Assembly (NCBI GenBank): GCA_014529385.2
Contig: CM043952.1
Span: 64,626,370 to 64,690,369 of the forward strand
DNA: 64,000 bases
Source of the DNA: Adiantum capillus-veneris
Lineage: Eukaryota; Streptophyta; Polypodiopsida; Polypodiales; Pteridaceae
Direction: 5' to 3'
Made by a program: the position numbers and the translations under genes. The notes under the pieces are model-generated. The model was not told the origin of the DNA. It searched no databases and was given only the letters and a program-made list of their open reading frames with translations. Shown here piece by piece: positions 22,756 through 34,705 of the stretch (its first letter is position 1; every line of letters starts with the position of its first letter).

Positions 22756-25700
22756 TCAATAAAGTCCTATCGTCTTGAGCATCTGCAAATGTGATTCGTA
22801 TTGTAGGTTGCCGATGGTCAAGGTTGGGCCGAATATTTTGCTTTCGTGGGTGAAAAAGCCGGTGTAGAAAGCTTCTTCGAATGTTTGCATGTGGAAGCTA
22901 GGCAAAAACATAATCCTTTGGTATAGGAGGTGTAACACTTTTGGAGAAGGCTGCAATGAAAGATCGTACATCATATCAGTCACCGTGTCGGCCGTCGATA
23001 GTAGACTCGAGGTCGTGGCTTTATCTGGCGCGAACACTTCAATGCAAGCTAAGAGAGTCCTGCAGATTTTCTTGAGCATCTGACATGAAAGGTCAGGAGA
23101 GCCAGTAAAGAGCTTGATGGTGCCCGTTAAGGTTTTCACCATGTAGGCTTTACCTATTCTCTCTCCTGCCTTTGGTCCTGGCATCCTGGGATAATTAAGC
23201 CAATTTGGCTTCTTTTCTGCAATCCTGCCATGCTCTTTCCAGTTTCTGACTCTTGGCACTGGGCAGAAGGTTGCATCCTCCCGAATCTCCTTTGGTGCCT
23301 CCACCAAGTAGATGAGGTAGGCTGGGTATTTGTTTAGCCAACCTTTCCTCCATCTAGGTTGTGAATCTACTATCTTCTTTGATTGTTCCTCCTTTGTGAT
23401 GTCGCCTTCGTAAAGAGCGACATACTGCTCCTCCTATATTCTCTTTTTCGTCTTTAGCACTTCAAATTTCATCAAAGGGAAAGGCAGGCTGGGTTGCATC
23501 CACTGTTCATGGAGCACTTTTGTGTCTAGTCCCTGAAGTCTAATGGAGATTAGGAGTCTCCTCTCCCATTCCATTTCCGCCTTGGCACTCTCCTCTCCTG
23601 ACTTTTCTATTTGGTCATGGAGCCTTTGTTCTTCTGCTTCAGAGATTCTTGAAGTCGAGGCCACCTCTTGAGCTGGGGCTGGATCTTCAATTGTGGTTGC
23701 CTCTCTAGTTTCTGGTAGCTCTATGGCTGCTCCACCTGATTCTTCTTGTGGTGTCTCTGTCTCTCTCCTTTGTTGCTCTTGTAGATCTTGGAGCTGTTTG
23801 CGGAGGGCCTCATTCTCTGTCCGTAGTGTTTGATTTTCTAATGTGAGCCTCTCCTCTGCGGCCAATGATCCCTCCGCAATGTGCAACTTTGCACTTGCTC
23901 TAATCTTAGCTCTCTTTGTAAGCTTCGACCTGGTCTTCCAAAACTGGTACGATAGCTCCCTCTTGTTCGGTTCCTGCTCTGCTAGCTCTAGGGGTAGACC
24001 TGAGTCTAGTGATTGTTCTTTCTTGGAGCTCGACTCTTTCCCTTAGCTCTATGAGCTCATCCTTAGCGCCTCCAACTCATCCTCTATCCGCTCCCTTGCT
24101 TCCTTGGCACTTGTTACTCTCTTGAAGCCTCGGCTAGTTGGAGTATCAAGCCGTCTCTCTCATTTTCCGCGTCATAGAGTGATGCTTTATGACTTTCAGA
24201 TTCAGTCATAGCATTCTCTAAATTTCTCTGCAACTCCGCTTCCCTTGTTTGGCTGTCTCAATCTCTACTTCCTTTGCCTTGGACCTTTCTTTTATCTTGC
24301 TGAGCAGTTCATGCACCATGTGCATGTCTTTTTCATCATCATCTGTCAACTCTAAAGCTCTTTCCGCCACCATCTCCACTGGCTTTGGCTCTTCTAGTAT
24401 TTTCGGTTCGTCCAGTTTCTCTTCACTTTCTTTTTTACTCTTTGTCTTTTTTTCCGTCCCTCTTCGTTCATCTTTTTTTTGTAGGGTGATCCCATAAACT
24501 GCCTCAAGGGCCTCTTCTTCGGTGTATCCTATCTCTACCAGATCCTCATAATCATTTCTCTTTTGCTGAACTGGATCTATCTTCTTTTCTTTGGTCTCGG
24601 CTTCTGGCTTTTCCAAAACATCTGTGTCCACCTCTACTGTGGTCTCTTCCACAATTTTTTCCGTCTTCTTCGGGCTTGGTACATCAGTCATAGAGGGATG
24701 TTTGTCCTCAACTTCCTTGGCTTTCCCCTTGTCGGCTTGCCCATATTTCTCTTGAGGCTTAGTAGACTCATCTACTTTCCTTTTCCCCTTGTCTTCTTTT
24801 TTCAGCTCAGCTTTTAATTGCTGTACCTCCTCTTCAGTGTATGGCTCGACAGGTTGCTGCTCCAAAATAGCCTCTGACTCCTCATAAGCTTTAATATATT
24901 GATCGTATTGATCAATATGTGGCCTGGCCGAGCTAGTTCCGACTTTAGTGGGGTCTGGCACCCACTTTTCTTCAAAGTCACCCTTCAGAGCTCTTTCCGC
25001 TCTAAACTGCTCCACTAATCTTTCCATTCTTGCCGCTTTCTGACTTTTGGTTTGCATGGGAGCAACCTTCTTCTTTACTTTCTTCTTAAGTGGCTCGTCC
25101 ACATTCTCTTCAGTAACTGAAACTACTTCTAGTTTTCGGCGTGCTCTTGTGGATGCCCTCTTGGGTACTTCGGGCTGTTCTTCCTCCTCGTCGGATTCTT
25201 TAAGCCACTCATTCTGGGAGGGAGCCTTTGGCCAGTGATCTCTAGCTCCAATAGCTTCATAAGCTATTCTTGTCAGAATTTCCACTCCTCCTATGTATTT
25301 TGGCTTCTCGTTGTGCATGGCAATTACTTGCTCGTGGATGTGTTGAGCGTAATTCACCTCTTTTGGCATATTGCTCTTTAATGCCCATGTGATGGTGGTC
25401 GCAATGGCATGGGGTGGTGTCGTATACTTTTGCGGTCTTTTACTGCAAACATGAAGAAATTGGTTGTACAGTCGGCAAAGGGTTGCCGCTCTTGGGTCCG
25501 CCATATCTCCATAGGTCGCATTTTGTTTCTTGGGCCCATAGACCTGTATGGCTTCTCTTCTTTCCCTGACCGAGCTCCCTTTGTTGTGCAGCTTCAATGC
25601 GTCTGCAATTAGCTGTGGAGTGATCTGTACTTCTACCTTCTCTCCATCCATGGCTGTCAATGTGGCTTTTCCATCCTTCTGAATGGATGTTGCCAACTCG

Positions 25701-25983
25701 TACACTCTTCTTGTATCCACACCTGATGTTCTCGAGGTGAAGAAACTGTGCAAGTCTGCCCTTTCCAGGTACCTGCTGATGTCTCCTGACCTGCTATAAT
25801 CTACCAATTCCTGTGGGATCATCGGTAGATCTTTATTCCCTCTTTCTCCAATACTGCTTCCTCCACCCAAGTTTTGGTTGGCTTGAGGGTTTCTGCTGGA
25901 ATGTCAAATGGTTCCGCTTCTGCAATAGCATCTTTGATTGTCGGTCTTTTTCTCTTCGTTGCCGATGACTTGGTGGAATCCAT
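22756..25983 (-). pseudogene. 3'-terminal coiled-coil ORF of G1
   Basis: The best start is the ATG at 25983 (MDSTKSSATKRKRP, with a nuclear-signal-like basic run). After a frame slip a 550-codon frame runs 25870-24218, followed by frames at 23886-23434 and 23307-22756 broken by frameshifts and a TAG. The N-terminal block has VEVQITPQLIADALKL and RPQKYTTPPHAI. The middle is highly charged and coiled-coil-like (ENQTLRTENEALRKQLQDLQ). The C-terminal block has IVDSQPRWRK, NYPRMPGP, AYMVKTLTG, IMFLPSFHMQ and FEEAFYTGFF. The same blocks in the same order occur in G2. Intact it would be about 1075 residues. It lies in sense between pol and the 3' LTR, where Athila elements carry an env-like ORF, but I see no signal peptide or membrane segment. 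Function unknown. Confidence 0.8.
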
Positions 25984-26583
25984 GGATCCTGTAACTCCAA
26001 TTTCAGAAGTTAGCGTCTTTTTAGTACTGAAAGCCGAAATGAAGCTTTTAACTATCCAAATGACTTGAAAATTGAAACATGAGCTATTCAGGGCCTAAGG
26101 ATGCAAGGTAGGTGAAAAAATATGCAAAATGGGCTCAAAACTCATGCTGGAGACATCATACGCGTATGATGTCTTTTGTGTCAAAATGACTTCATATTGG
26201 TTGTGCTTGTAGCTGATAGTGTATACATGATTATCATATGCTTGGATTTAAGTTTGGATCCCATTTGGTCAAGTTTTGGCCAATTTAGTCCAGTTCCGGC
26301 TCTTGGAAAAATTTTGAAAGGGAATTGGATTTTATGATCCAAATTGGATAAAACTTGGTGGTTCCCTTTCAAATGGCATGTAGATCACTTCTGTTTGGTG
26401 GTTGAAGCCTTGAGGTGCCAAAATCACATAGTGAGACATTATACGCGTATGATATCTGTTAATGTATTTTTGGACCAAATTTCTGTATAAGCTTGGATTT
26501 GGCTTTAGATAGGCTTATTCAGTGGATTTATGAAGTTTGGATAGATTTTGGGCTAAAAATGGCTCTGGAGACATCATACGCGT

Positions 26584-28593
26584 TGTCGAGAAATTAGCGG
26601 TCTTGCCGGGAAAGCACCGGGCTTATGGTTGTGAGAGTTTGTGAGAGAACTCAACAAAAACTATATGAAGGAGTTAAACCATAGATGCCATGAAGACTAG
26701 GGTTTGGAAAGAAGTGCAATCAAAGAAGACTCACTTTTTCTTTTTGAATTCACACACACAAAGAAAGAACGCAAAAGAGAATGTCAAAACAATACGAAGA
26801 TGAAAACATCAAGGCTATGGTCATATCGTATCATGGGTAATATGAAAGGGTTAATGGATGAGTTAATGGCATTCAATCTTGGCTGACCAAATAGGCTACG
26901 AATTGTTCTTTGGAATTGTAGTTTTGTGCTTACCATAATATATATATTTTGTCTAGTGATTGGGATTAATTGTGTGTACAAATCCTCTTGGTTCATAGCA
27001 AGATAACTACGCTTACATCAAAAGAAAAATTATAGTCTATCAGAGGTAGTATGATGGGATCCGGTGATAGAAGTATTTCATTGAGCCTTTCAGGGCCGAA
27101 GAGAAACACTATACGTTGTTGAAAGTGTATTTTACGGCTAATCCATACGTTAATTCTAATAGATCGTACAGAGTGAAAGCGATAGAAATGATCATCATGT
27201 GGGTTATTCATCTAGGATAGTATGTGGGAAGTGTAGATATGAAAGAAGTGAAGAGATGAGAAGTTTTCCTCCCAAGCCCTATTCTTGCGCGTAGGCAATA
27301 AGGATACTGCGGGGAGAGATGTATCTGTAGCAAGAGAACCTAGAGAGGATGAATTACTAAGAATGAGAGAGATAGGTTTGGTTAAGGAGATGAGATTAGA
27401 TACATATATATGTATATGTTGGATTAGAGATGAAAATGAAAACAACAAGAAATCAAGAAAACATCAATGTAGAACACATCTCACTTGAAACCCTTCCGCA
27501 CCATTATTGATGGGAGAGAGAAGAAGAGTGGATAATTCCACTTTGATTGATACACCAAGTGCAAGACCTTCTTTGATTAGAGTTGATCTTCCAAGGTTAG
27601 CTTGTTGCAAGAATGGCTAGTCTCCCTCTAGGAGAAAGTGTAGGCTTGGGCTTGTGTTAATGGCTAAGTACAATTAGGCATTACTACTCACTCCCTCAAG
27701 AATTCCTCTCATCAATGGCTTGAATGCTTGAGTTTCCTTTTTCAAGGAAGAAGAGCTTATCTTTTATAGGTGAAGGGAACCCCCAAGGGTTTACACAAGA
27801 AGAGAGGAGCCAGTGTGAATAGGAATTGGAAAAGTTGGAAATGAGCTATCCCTGCATGATTTGGGCAGACTGGGGTCCAGTATTTTGATCATATCTCATC
27901 AATCGTGGCTCCAAATAAAAAAGTAAAAATATGGGCAGAAACTTCAGCTCATTAGCTACAATTTTCATTTCAAAATCATTTTCCAATTTGGATTGGAACC
28001 TTGTGTAAAAAATTCATCAAAATAGGGTCCATTTTTGGCAGCAAAAGTCTTCCCGTGGTCCCCTTAGCCTAGACTTTCATTTAATTCCAAAGGACACCTC
28101 ATGCCATATAAAAGCATGACATTGCTCCTTGACAAAGTTTTGTAATCATGCTTGCAATAATGCATTAAAATAAGTGTATCTTTGAAATCATGCCACCTAG
28201 TGTCCCACTAGGATTTGATTCCCTCCTAGTAGCTATTTAAAAACAAATATAAGAAAAGTATAAAAAATACATAGAATATATATATATTGGAGTTTACCCT
28301 AGATATAGGATCTAGCTAGGGTGTGAGATGATAATGAGATAGTAGAAATAAAGAATCAATGCTTTTTGCCCCAAGTTAAAGAGGCGGAGCGATTGATGCT
28401 TTTCCCATAGTATTTTCTTATGGTAAAGTAATAATAGGTTACCCTTGAGAAAAATAATAGGATGAGATAGAAGGATTATTATTATACTTAAATATGCATA
28501 TGCACATTATAGGAAAGATAATTATGTATCTAAAAAATTACAAGATAACTCTTGTAGGATGCGTTCCCACTATGTACGTGTCCCAACACGACA
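26584..28593 (-). repeat. 3' LTR of N1
   Basis: It runs TGTCGAGAAATTAGCGG to CCCAACACGACA on the plus strand. It carries the three consecutive small frames at 26784-27448. Confidence 0.9.
26784..27448 (-). other. Three consecutive small frames in the N1 LTR
   Basis: Minus-strand frames of 78, 72 and 70 codons (27448-27212, 27211-26993, 26996-26784). The first stop (TAG) is followed at once by ATG, and the second stop overlaps the next start as ATGA. The second and third peptides are homologous to each other and to the frame at 14231-14446 (shared pattern: FQ..I..LFG, then I.PFILP.IRYDHSLDV or IILPLIDYNFSFDV). The copy in the other LTR (29181-29845) keeps all three frames. The coding status is uncertain because LTRs are rarely coding. 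Confidence 0.45.
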
Positions 28594-28979
28594 TCCACCC
28601 CCTCTAAACCTGCACATCCTCCGGCATGTGCCAACCTCATGGTAACTTGTGAAAGCAATTGTATCCCCTGTCATCCCATGATCTCCTCCAGGATCATATG
28701 GGTAACTCAAAAACTTGTATTGTACTAAGCATTGAGATTCTCCGCATCTCTATCACATAGCACTCAAGATATCCTTCTGGATCATAACCTTCGAACATAT
28801 TAAGCTCATTATATACGGATTGCATAGCGCTTTCAATCGCTTTTTGAATCCGGTCTTCTTCTTCAAGCCATTTGCATCTGTCTTCAAGCTCTTTCATTTC
28901 AGCATATAGCTGCTCCACTTTGCTAACCATCTTTATGTACTCTCACCCCGGCTTGTTCGCGTCGGGTTCACAAAAAATA
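28594..28979 (-). pseudogene. Internal region of N1 with a gag-like remnant
   Basis: 386 bp. A 78-codon frame (28930-28694) reads MVSKVEQLYAEMKELEDRCK and later NMFEGYDPEGYLECYVIEMR, which resembles the start of a gypsy gag capsid domain (F.G.DP..YL). Everything else of gag-pol is missing. Confidence 0.6.
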
Positions 28980-30990
28980 TGTCGAGAAATTAGCGGTCTT
29001 GCCGGGAAAGCACCGGGCTTATGGCTGTGAGAGTTTGTGAGAGAACTCAACAAAAACTATATGAAGGAGTTAAACCATAGATGCCATGAAGACTAGGGTT
29101 TGGAAAGAAGTGCAATCAAAGAAGACTCACTTTTTCTCTCTTGCATTCACACACACAAAGAAAGAACGCAAAAGAGAATGTCAAAACAATACGAAGATGA
29201 AAACATCAAGGCTATGGTCATATCGTATCAAGGGTAATATGAAAGGGTTAATGGATGAGTTAATGGCATTCAATCTTGGTTGACCAAATAGGCTACGAAT
29301 TGTTCTTTGGAATTGTAGTTTTGTGCTTACCATAATATATATATTTTGTCTAGTGATTGGGATTAATTGTGTGTACAAATCCTCTTGGTTCATAGCAAGA
29401 TAACTACGCTTACATCAAAAGAAAAATTATAGTCTATCAGAGGTAGTATGATGGGATCCGGTGATAGAAGTATTTCATTGAGCCTTTCAGGGCCGAAGAG
29501 AAACACTATACGTTGTTGAAAGTGTATTTTACGGCTAATCCATACGTTAATTCTAATAGATCGTACAGAGTGAAAGCGATAGAAATAATCATCATGTGGG
29601 TTATTCATTTAGGATAGTATGTGAGAAATGTAGATATGAGAGAAGTGAAGAGATGAGAAGTTTCCCTCCCAAGCCCTATTCTTGCCCGTAGGCAATAAGG
29701 ATACTGCGGGGAGAGATGTACCTGTAGCAAGAGAACTTAAAGAGGATGAATTACTAAGAATGAGAGAGATAGGTTTGGTTAAGGAGATGAGATTAGATAC
29801 ATATATATGTATATGTTGGATTAGAGATGAAAATGAAAACAACAAGAAATCAAGAAAACATCAATGTAGAACACATCTTACTTGAAACCCTTGGGCACCA
29901 TTATTGATGGGAGAGAGAAGAAGAGTGGATAATTCCACTTTGATTGATACACCAAGTGCAAGAACTTCTTTGATTAGAGTTGATCTTCCAAGGTTAGCTT
30001 GTTGCAAGAATGGCTAGTCTCCCTCTAGGAGAAAGTGTAGGCTTGGGCTTGTGTTAATGGCTAAGTACAATTAGGCATTACTACTCACTCCCTCAAGAAT
30101 TCCTCTCATCAATGGCTTGAATGCTTGAGTTTCCTTTTTCAAGGAAGAAGAGCTCCCCTTTTATAGGTGAAGGGAACCCCCAAGGGTTTACACAAGAAGA
30201 GAGGAGCCAGTGTGAATAGGAATTGGAAAAGTTGGAAATGAGCTATCCCTGCATGATTTGGGCAGACTGGGGTCCAGTATTTTGATCATATCTCATCAAT
30301 CGTGGCTCCAAATAAAAAAGTAAAACTATGGGCAGAAACTTCAGCTCATTAGCTTCGATTTTCATTTTAAAATCATTTTCCAATTCGGATGGGAACCTTG
30401 TGTAAAAAATTCATCAAAATAGGGTCCATTTTTGGCAGCAAAAGTCTTCCCGTGGTCCCCTTAGCCTAAACTTTCATTTAATTCCAAAGGACACCTCATG
30501 CCATATGAAAGCATGACATTGCTCCTTGACAAAGTTTTGTAATCATGCTTGCAATAATGCATTAAAATAAGTGTATCTTTGAAATCATGCCACCTAGTGT
30601 CCCACTAGGATTTGATTCCCTCCTAGTAGCTATTTAAAAAGAAATATAAGAAAAGTATAAAAAATACATAGAATATATATATATTGGAGTTTACCCTAGA
30701 TATAGGATCTAGCTAGGGTGTGAGATGATAATGAGATAGTAAAAATAAAGAATCAATGCTTTTTGCCCCAAGTTAAAGAGGTGGAGCTATTGATGCTTTT
30801 CCCATAGTATTTTCTGATGGTAAAGTAAGAATAGATTACCCTTGAGAAAAATAATAGGATGAGATAGAAGGCTTATTATTATACTTAAATATGCATATGC
30901 ATATTATAGGAAAGATAATTATGTATCTAAAAAATTACAAGATAACTCTTGTAGGATGCGTTCCCACTATGTACGTGTCACAGCACGACA
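28980..30990 (-). repeat. 5' LTR of N1
   Basis: Same family as 26584-28593, 2011 bp, ending CAGCACGACA at the restored palindrome. It keeps the three small frames at 29181-29845. Confidence 0.9.
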
Positions 30991-31571
30991 GCGTATGATG
31001 TCTTTTTCATCAATTTTTCATGGGATTGGTTCTGTGGACTCCCCATGTACTAGTGAAGGACTGTTCCTACTCAAATCTTGGTTTGGACTTGAGTATGTTG
31101 GATTTGGGCCAAAAATAGACTTTAGGTGAAGGATTTTCCCTCAATTGGGCTAATGGGGTGATCCTCTTGACCAAATGGTTCCAAATTTCATATGTAGCAT
31201 GTATTAGATATATATAATGGATGTATGATGACAAATGAGCAGTTTTGGCTCTGTAAGTGCAAATAGACATCATACGCGTATGATGTCTTTTGTGTCAAAA
31301 TGGTGCTTTTTGGTTCCAGATAGCTTGTAGATGTGTTTAACAACAATCCTACAAAGTTTCAATGAGTTTGGAGTTATTTTGACAAAATTAGGACCAAAAA
31401 TCAATTTTATGGCCTACTTTGCGTCTTTTTGGTTTTCCTTGGGTTTTCTAACTCCAATTCTCATGATACTTGGTTCATAGGATGTGATTAACATGTGGAA
31501 TGAGGCTATACACTCAAATGTTGAAATGGATGTGAAATTCATGCTGTGAGACATCATACGCGTATGATGTC

Positions 31572-33170
31572 TTTTCTTGAAATGTTGGTCCTTTTGTGCA
31601 AAGAATGCTTTGTGCTAGTGCCCTAAGCCCTGCTAGGTAGTTTTTAACTTAAAAAGTCATCAGTTTAGCTAAAAAGCCCCCTTATAGGCATTTCAGTCTC
31701 CGAAGTCGTCTTTTTGCCTTGGAGTTGAATTTCTTCAACTTTTCTTCTCGAGAGTTGTATTTCCAGCTCATTGGATATGTTGTGAAGCCATCTGTTTGGT
31801 TGAACTTGACTTTGGCTCCCCGTTCTCCATCTTTCTCCCTTTGGTTGCCCGAAAGCGTCTTTTTCACCATCGGTAAGTGAATCAGCTTTCTTTTGGGTTT
31901 TGCTTGCAAACATAAGTCATCAATAGTTACTTGAAGCTGCTTGTGAAGTTTCATTTCATTCGGTCGTCAATTTCAGCCGTTATGCCAAAATGATGCTTTG
32001 TGTCTGTCGTCGAATCGGTTGTTTTGACCCACTTTTGGTGGTCCAAACCTGGAGATACTCCATGGTTGCATTGCCCTCGATGTTGTTAAGCTTCCTGAGA
32101 AGTTTTGTGTCGTTTCGACAACTTTTTCCTGTTTGCCTCTTGCAGGCTCTGTTGACCTAGGGTTTTTCCAGTCGTTCTTTCTCGAGCTTTGAGTGTTAGA
32201 AACCCATCTTCTATACTAGGGTAACCCACCTATAAGTTCTTGCAAGGTTTGGTTGGGCGGTTGTGCCACTACCTAGCATTCTACCTCATTCCCCGTCTGC
32301 TCTTGTTTCTTGGTTTTGGTCAGTTTTTGCGACAAAAGTTAATGATAAGCATCAAAAGCTTATGGCAACGAGTCTACCTCTCATGTCTGGTGTCCTCTGA
32401 GCTCTCGTGAAAGTTGTAGAAGGTCGTAGAAGATCTGTGCTCCTGTGGCTCTCTGCTCTTCTTCAAGAAGGTTATGTGTGAATGAGCTTGAAAGTGATGT
32501 GAAAAATACTTAACTTCGGACTTCCCGGTTCACTTGCCACCAAATTTGTCATGTGCTCCTATCTCGTTGTGAGATGCGCTTTAGGATCTGAAATTTCCCA
32601 AATCGGACTCCGTTTGACCTGTTTTCTTAGAATTCCGTCCACTTGCCAAAATTCTGCCGTTTCGGACTTTCCGCAACTTTTTCAGAATTGTACCCAATTT
32701 TTACCATGGGTTTCCCTTGTCATTAGGACCATCACCGTCTATTCTTTTCTTTTTTCCGATCTCATTTCACTTGCTTTTTTTTTACTTTTATTAAGAAAAT
32801 CATAAAAAATAAAGGAAAATAGCAAATTGAAGCCAAAAAATTCCAAACATACACAATAAATAGCTGGTAACCTTGTGTATATGAATATACACTTATTTGT
32901 GATTTCTGGACTTGGATTACCACTTTTTTTCACTTTTTAGCTCCAAAAACACTCTTATTTAGTGATATTTACACGTCTAGAGACCCAAATTCATCATTTG
33001 ATCTCTTCTTGTTTCCAAACAAGGTATATAAGGGCATAAATATTATCAATATCCGCAATCAAACATAAAAATTGCAAAATCATGTAAGACACTGCCCTTG
33101 TAATATAATTTTTGTTTTTCTTTGTTTTTGTCGCTTGTAGCTGCTTTGTAGCTCCTGTATACCTGTATAC
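31572..33170. other. Non-coding part of G1 between array 1 and the internal PPT
   Basis: AT-rich sequence with short frames only (for example 31682-31954 minus, lysine-rich, unrecognised). No further full palindrome copy was found. It may be an untranslated region downstream of the second retropepsin ORF. Confidence 0.5.
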
Positions 33171-33184
33171 CTCCCCCCCTCCTA
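33171..33184 (-). other. Internal polypurine-tract-like sequence of G1
   Basis: Minus strand TAGGAGGGGGGGAG, 20 bases after the last ORF stop (33205), is nearly identical to the true PPTs of G1 and G2 but is followed by GTATACAGGTATACAGG, not by an LTR. In the relative D, a PPT-like run stands at the same place (58201-58213). Confidence 0.6.
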
Positions 33185-33204
33185 GTCTGAGTCCTCCTGG
33201 ACGA

Positions 33205-34443
33205 CTATGAAGTGTCTGTGGACGAAGCATTGTAGTTGTTTTGGTCATAAGTTCCCAATGCAATTGTAGAGCGATGATACAACGGTCTTTCCAATAAAGC
33301 TGCTCTTTGTTTGATTGAAGGATTGGTGGTCGGGTTTTGGGTTGGTTTTGGCACTTCGGTAGTAGAATCAGTAGATGGATTCTTCTTTACCTTGTTGTTC
33401 TTTTTCACAATCCAAATCTGCTTCCGCTTCGCTTGTGCTTTCCACAAACTCTTTGCGATCCAAACCTGCTTTGTTCTTTGTGTTGATTTCCTCGCCTTGA
33501 AATACCTAGGAGTTTCCGTGGATTGTACTGAAGGGAGTTCCTGTTTACAAATCCTTGGGATCCAAATTTGCTTGCTATAGCTTTGTGCCGTCATGAACTT
33601 CTTTGGAATCCAGATCTGTTTTACTGTCCTTGATTGTCTGGAATCACTCTGTTGTCTGGTATTGAAGACTCTGTTTTCCACCTTTGTGTTCTCTGGCACA
33701 ACCTTTTTTGGTCTCCATACCAACTTTGACTCCGTTTTTTCCCAAGGTTGAGCTGTTATATTATTGCTTGTCTTCCTTATCCAATGTTGAGAGTTCCTCG
33801 TCGAAGAGCAATCCAGTTGTATAGAAACTTTTGGTTGCCATTGCTTCTTCTTTTTCTCTAGTTGTTGTTTACCTTTGTTCTTGGATTCTTCCTTTGGAGT
33901 TGGCTCTGCTCCTTTGGTGAACTTAACTGATTGACTTTCACCTTCGTATTTGATAAGCACTGATTTAGAACTCCAGTCAATCATTGCATTGTATTGCTTC
34001 TGCCATGGTTGTCCTAGCAATAATGGATGTTGTGTAGCTTGGTCTTCAACCACGTAAAACATATGAGGATACACATATTGGTTAATCTATATATGTAAAA
34101 CTGTGCATCCGACAGTTTTGATTGAATTCTCAGAGTAACTCTTTAACTCTTGCTTGGCAGTTTGTAGTTTAGTGTCATTTGTCAATTGTCTATACAAACT
34201 GAGTGAAAGTAGGTTAGTTTGAGCTCCTGAATCCAATAGTGCTCTGGCTTTGATTTGGTTGGTTCCTACTTTGCATTCAATGATGGGTTCTTCTTTGTCA
34301 TTATCCATTTCTGTTATACTGACTGCGTTTATTCGTATTGCTCCTTCATTGCGCTGTTTCTGACGTAGTAGTCTTCTTTTCTCCATTCTTTCCTTCGCCT
34401 CGGCTTGCGCTTCCTCCAAAATCATTTTCTTTTTTCTGGACAC
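33205..34443 (-). pseudogene. Second retropepsin-like protein with tryptophan repeats, after integrase
   Basis: A 413-codon frame with one in-frame TAG (34087-34089). It overlaps the integrase C-terminal frame by about 98 bp in another phase. A basic N-terminus (MSRKKKMILEEAQAEAKERM) leads to a retropepsin-like domain: ALLDSGAQTNLL (D-S-G active site) and, past the stop, PLLLGQPW (flap-side motif). The C-terminal half is Lys- and Gln-rich with six W motifs: KKQWQPK, KLVWRPKK, KQIWIPKK, KQIWIPR, KQVWIAK and KQIWIVKK. Element D carries the same domain order at 57345-58170. This is distinct from the normal protease at the start of pol. It may bind nucleic acid, but that is inference. Confidence 0.75.
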
Positions 34444-34705
34444 GCAGCTTTTCTTGATGTATTTTGAGAAGCATGTCTTGGGTTAGCGGCAAAAGATACT
34501 TTTTCACTCTGCATCCACTAATCCAATTGGGCATTTCTTCTCCGTCTAATGTAGAAAGCTTGACGGCTCCACTTGGTGATAGATCTTTAATCACTAGAGG
34601 TCCCATCCCTCGCTTTTTAAGCTTCTTAGCATGATGTTTCAGAGTGTAAACTAGGACATAGTCCCCAACCTTAAACTCCTTAGTCCGCACATTCAACAAT
34701 ATACT
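34346..34705 (-). pseudogene. Integrase C-terminal domain of G1
   Basis: A separate frame reading KEFKVGDYVLVYT, then KKRGMGPLVIKDLSPSGAVK and NWISGCRVKKYLLP, the C-terminal chromatin/DNA-binding region of a gypsy integrase. It follows the pol frame directly, with the integrase catalytic core missing between them. The relative D has about 0.9 kb of core sequence here. Confidence 0.8.

Larger units (their letters stand above)
26584..30990 (-). mobile_element. N1: short non-autonomous LTR element inside a palindrome
   Basis: Two LTRs of 2010 and 2011 bp (26584-28593, 28980-30990) flank only 386 bp of internal sequence. About 45 differences separate the LTRs (roughly 98% identity). Minus orientation follows from a PPT (TAGAGGGGGTGGA, 28594-28606) and a TATA box (27771-27778). 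The target duplication is GCGT, and the restored empty site is a perfect palindrome. The PBS region (minus strand TTGTGAACCCGACGCGAAC from about 28972) is not assigned to a tRNA. The internal region lacks pol, so it depends on another element. Confidence 0.9.
26152..31571. repeat. Palindrome array 1 of G1 (five copies)
   Basis: A perfect 22-bp palindrome made of GACATCATACG and its reverse complement occurs at 26152, 31266 and 31550. A copy with two substitutions lies at 26435, and one copy is split (26570-26583 and 30991-31002) by N1. With N1 removed the start-to-start spacings are 283, 135, 285 and 284 bp. The sequence between copies is weakly similar or diverged, while the palindrome is kept. 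It lies between the second retropepsin ORF and the coiled-coil ORF. Confidence 0.9.

Noticed and set aside
26784-26996. ATGA overlap as bacterial-style translational coupling or an operon
   Set aside because: The sequence context is a plant LTR retrotransposon, so the contact may simply reflect the tandem origin of the modules. Kept only as an observation.
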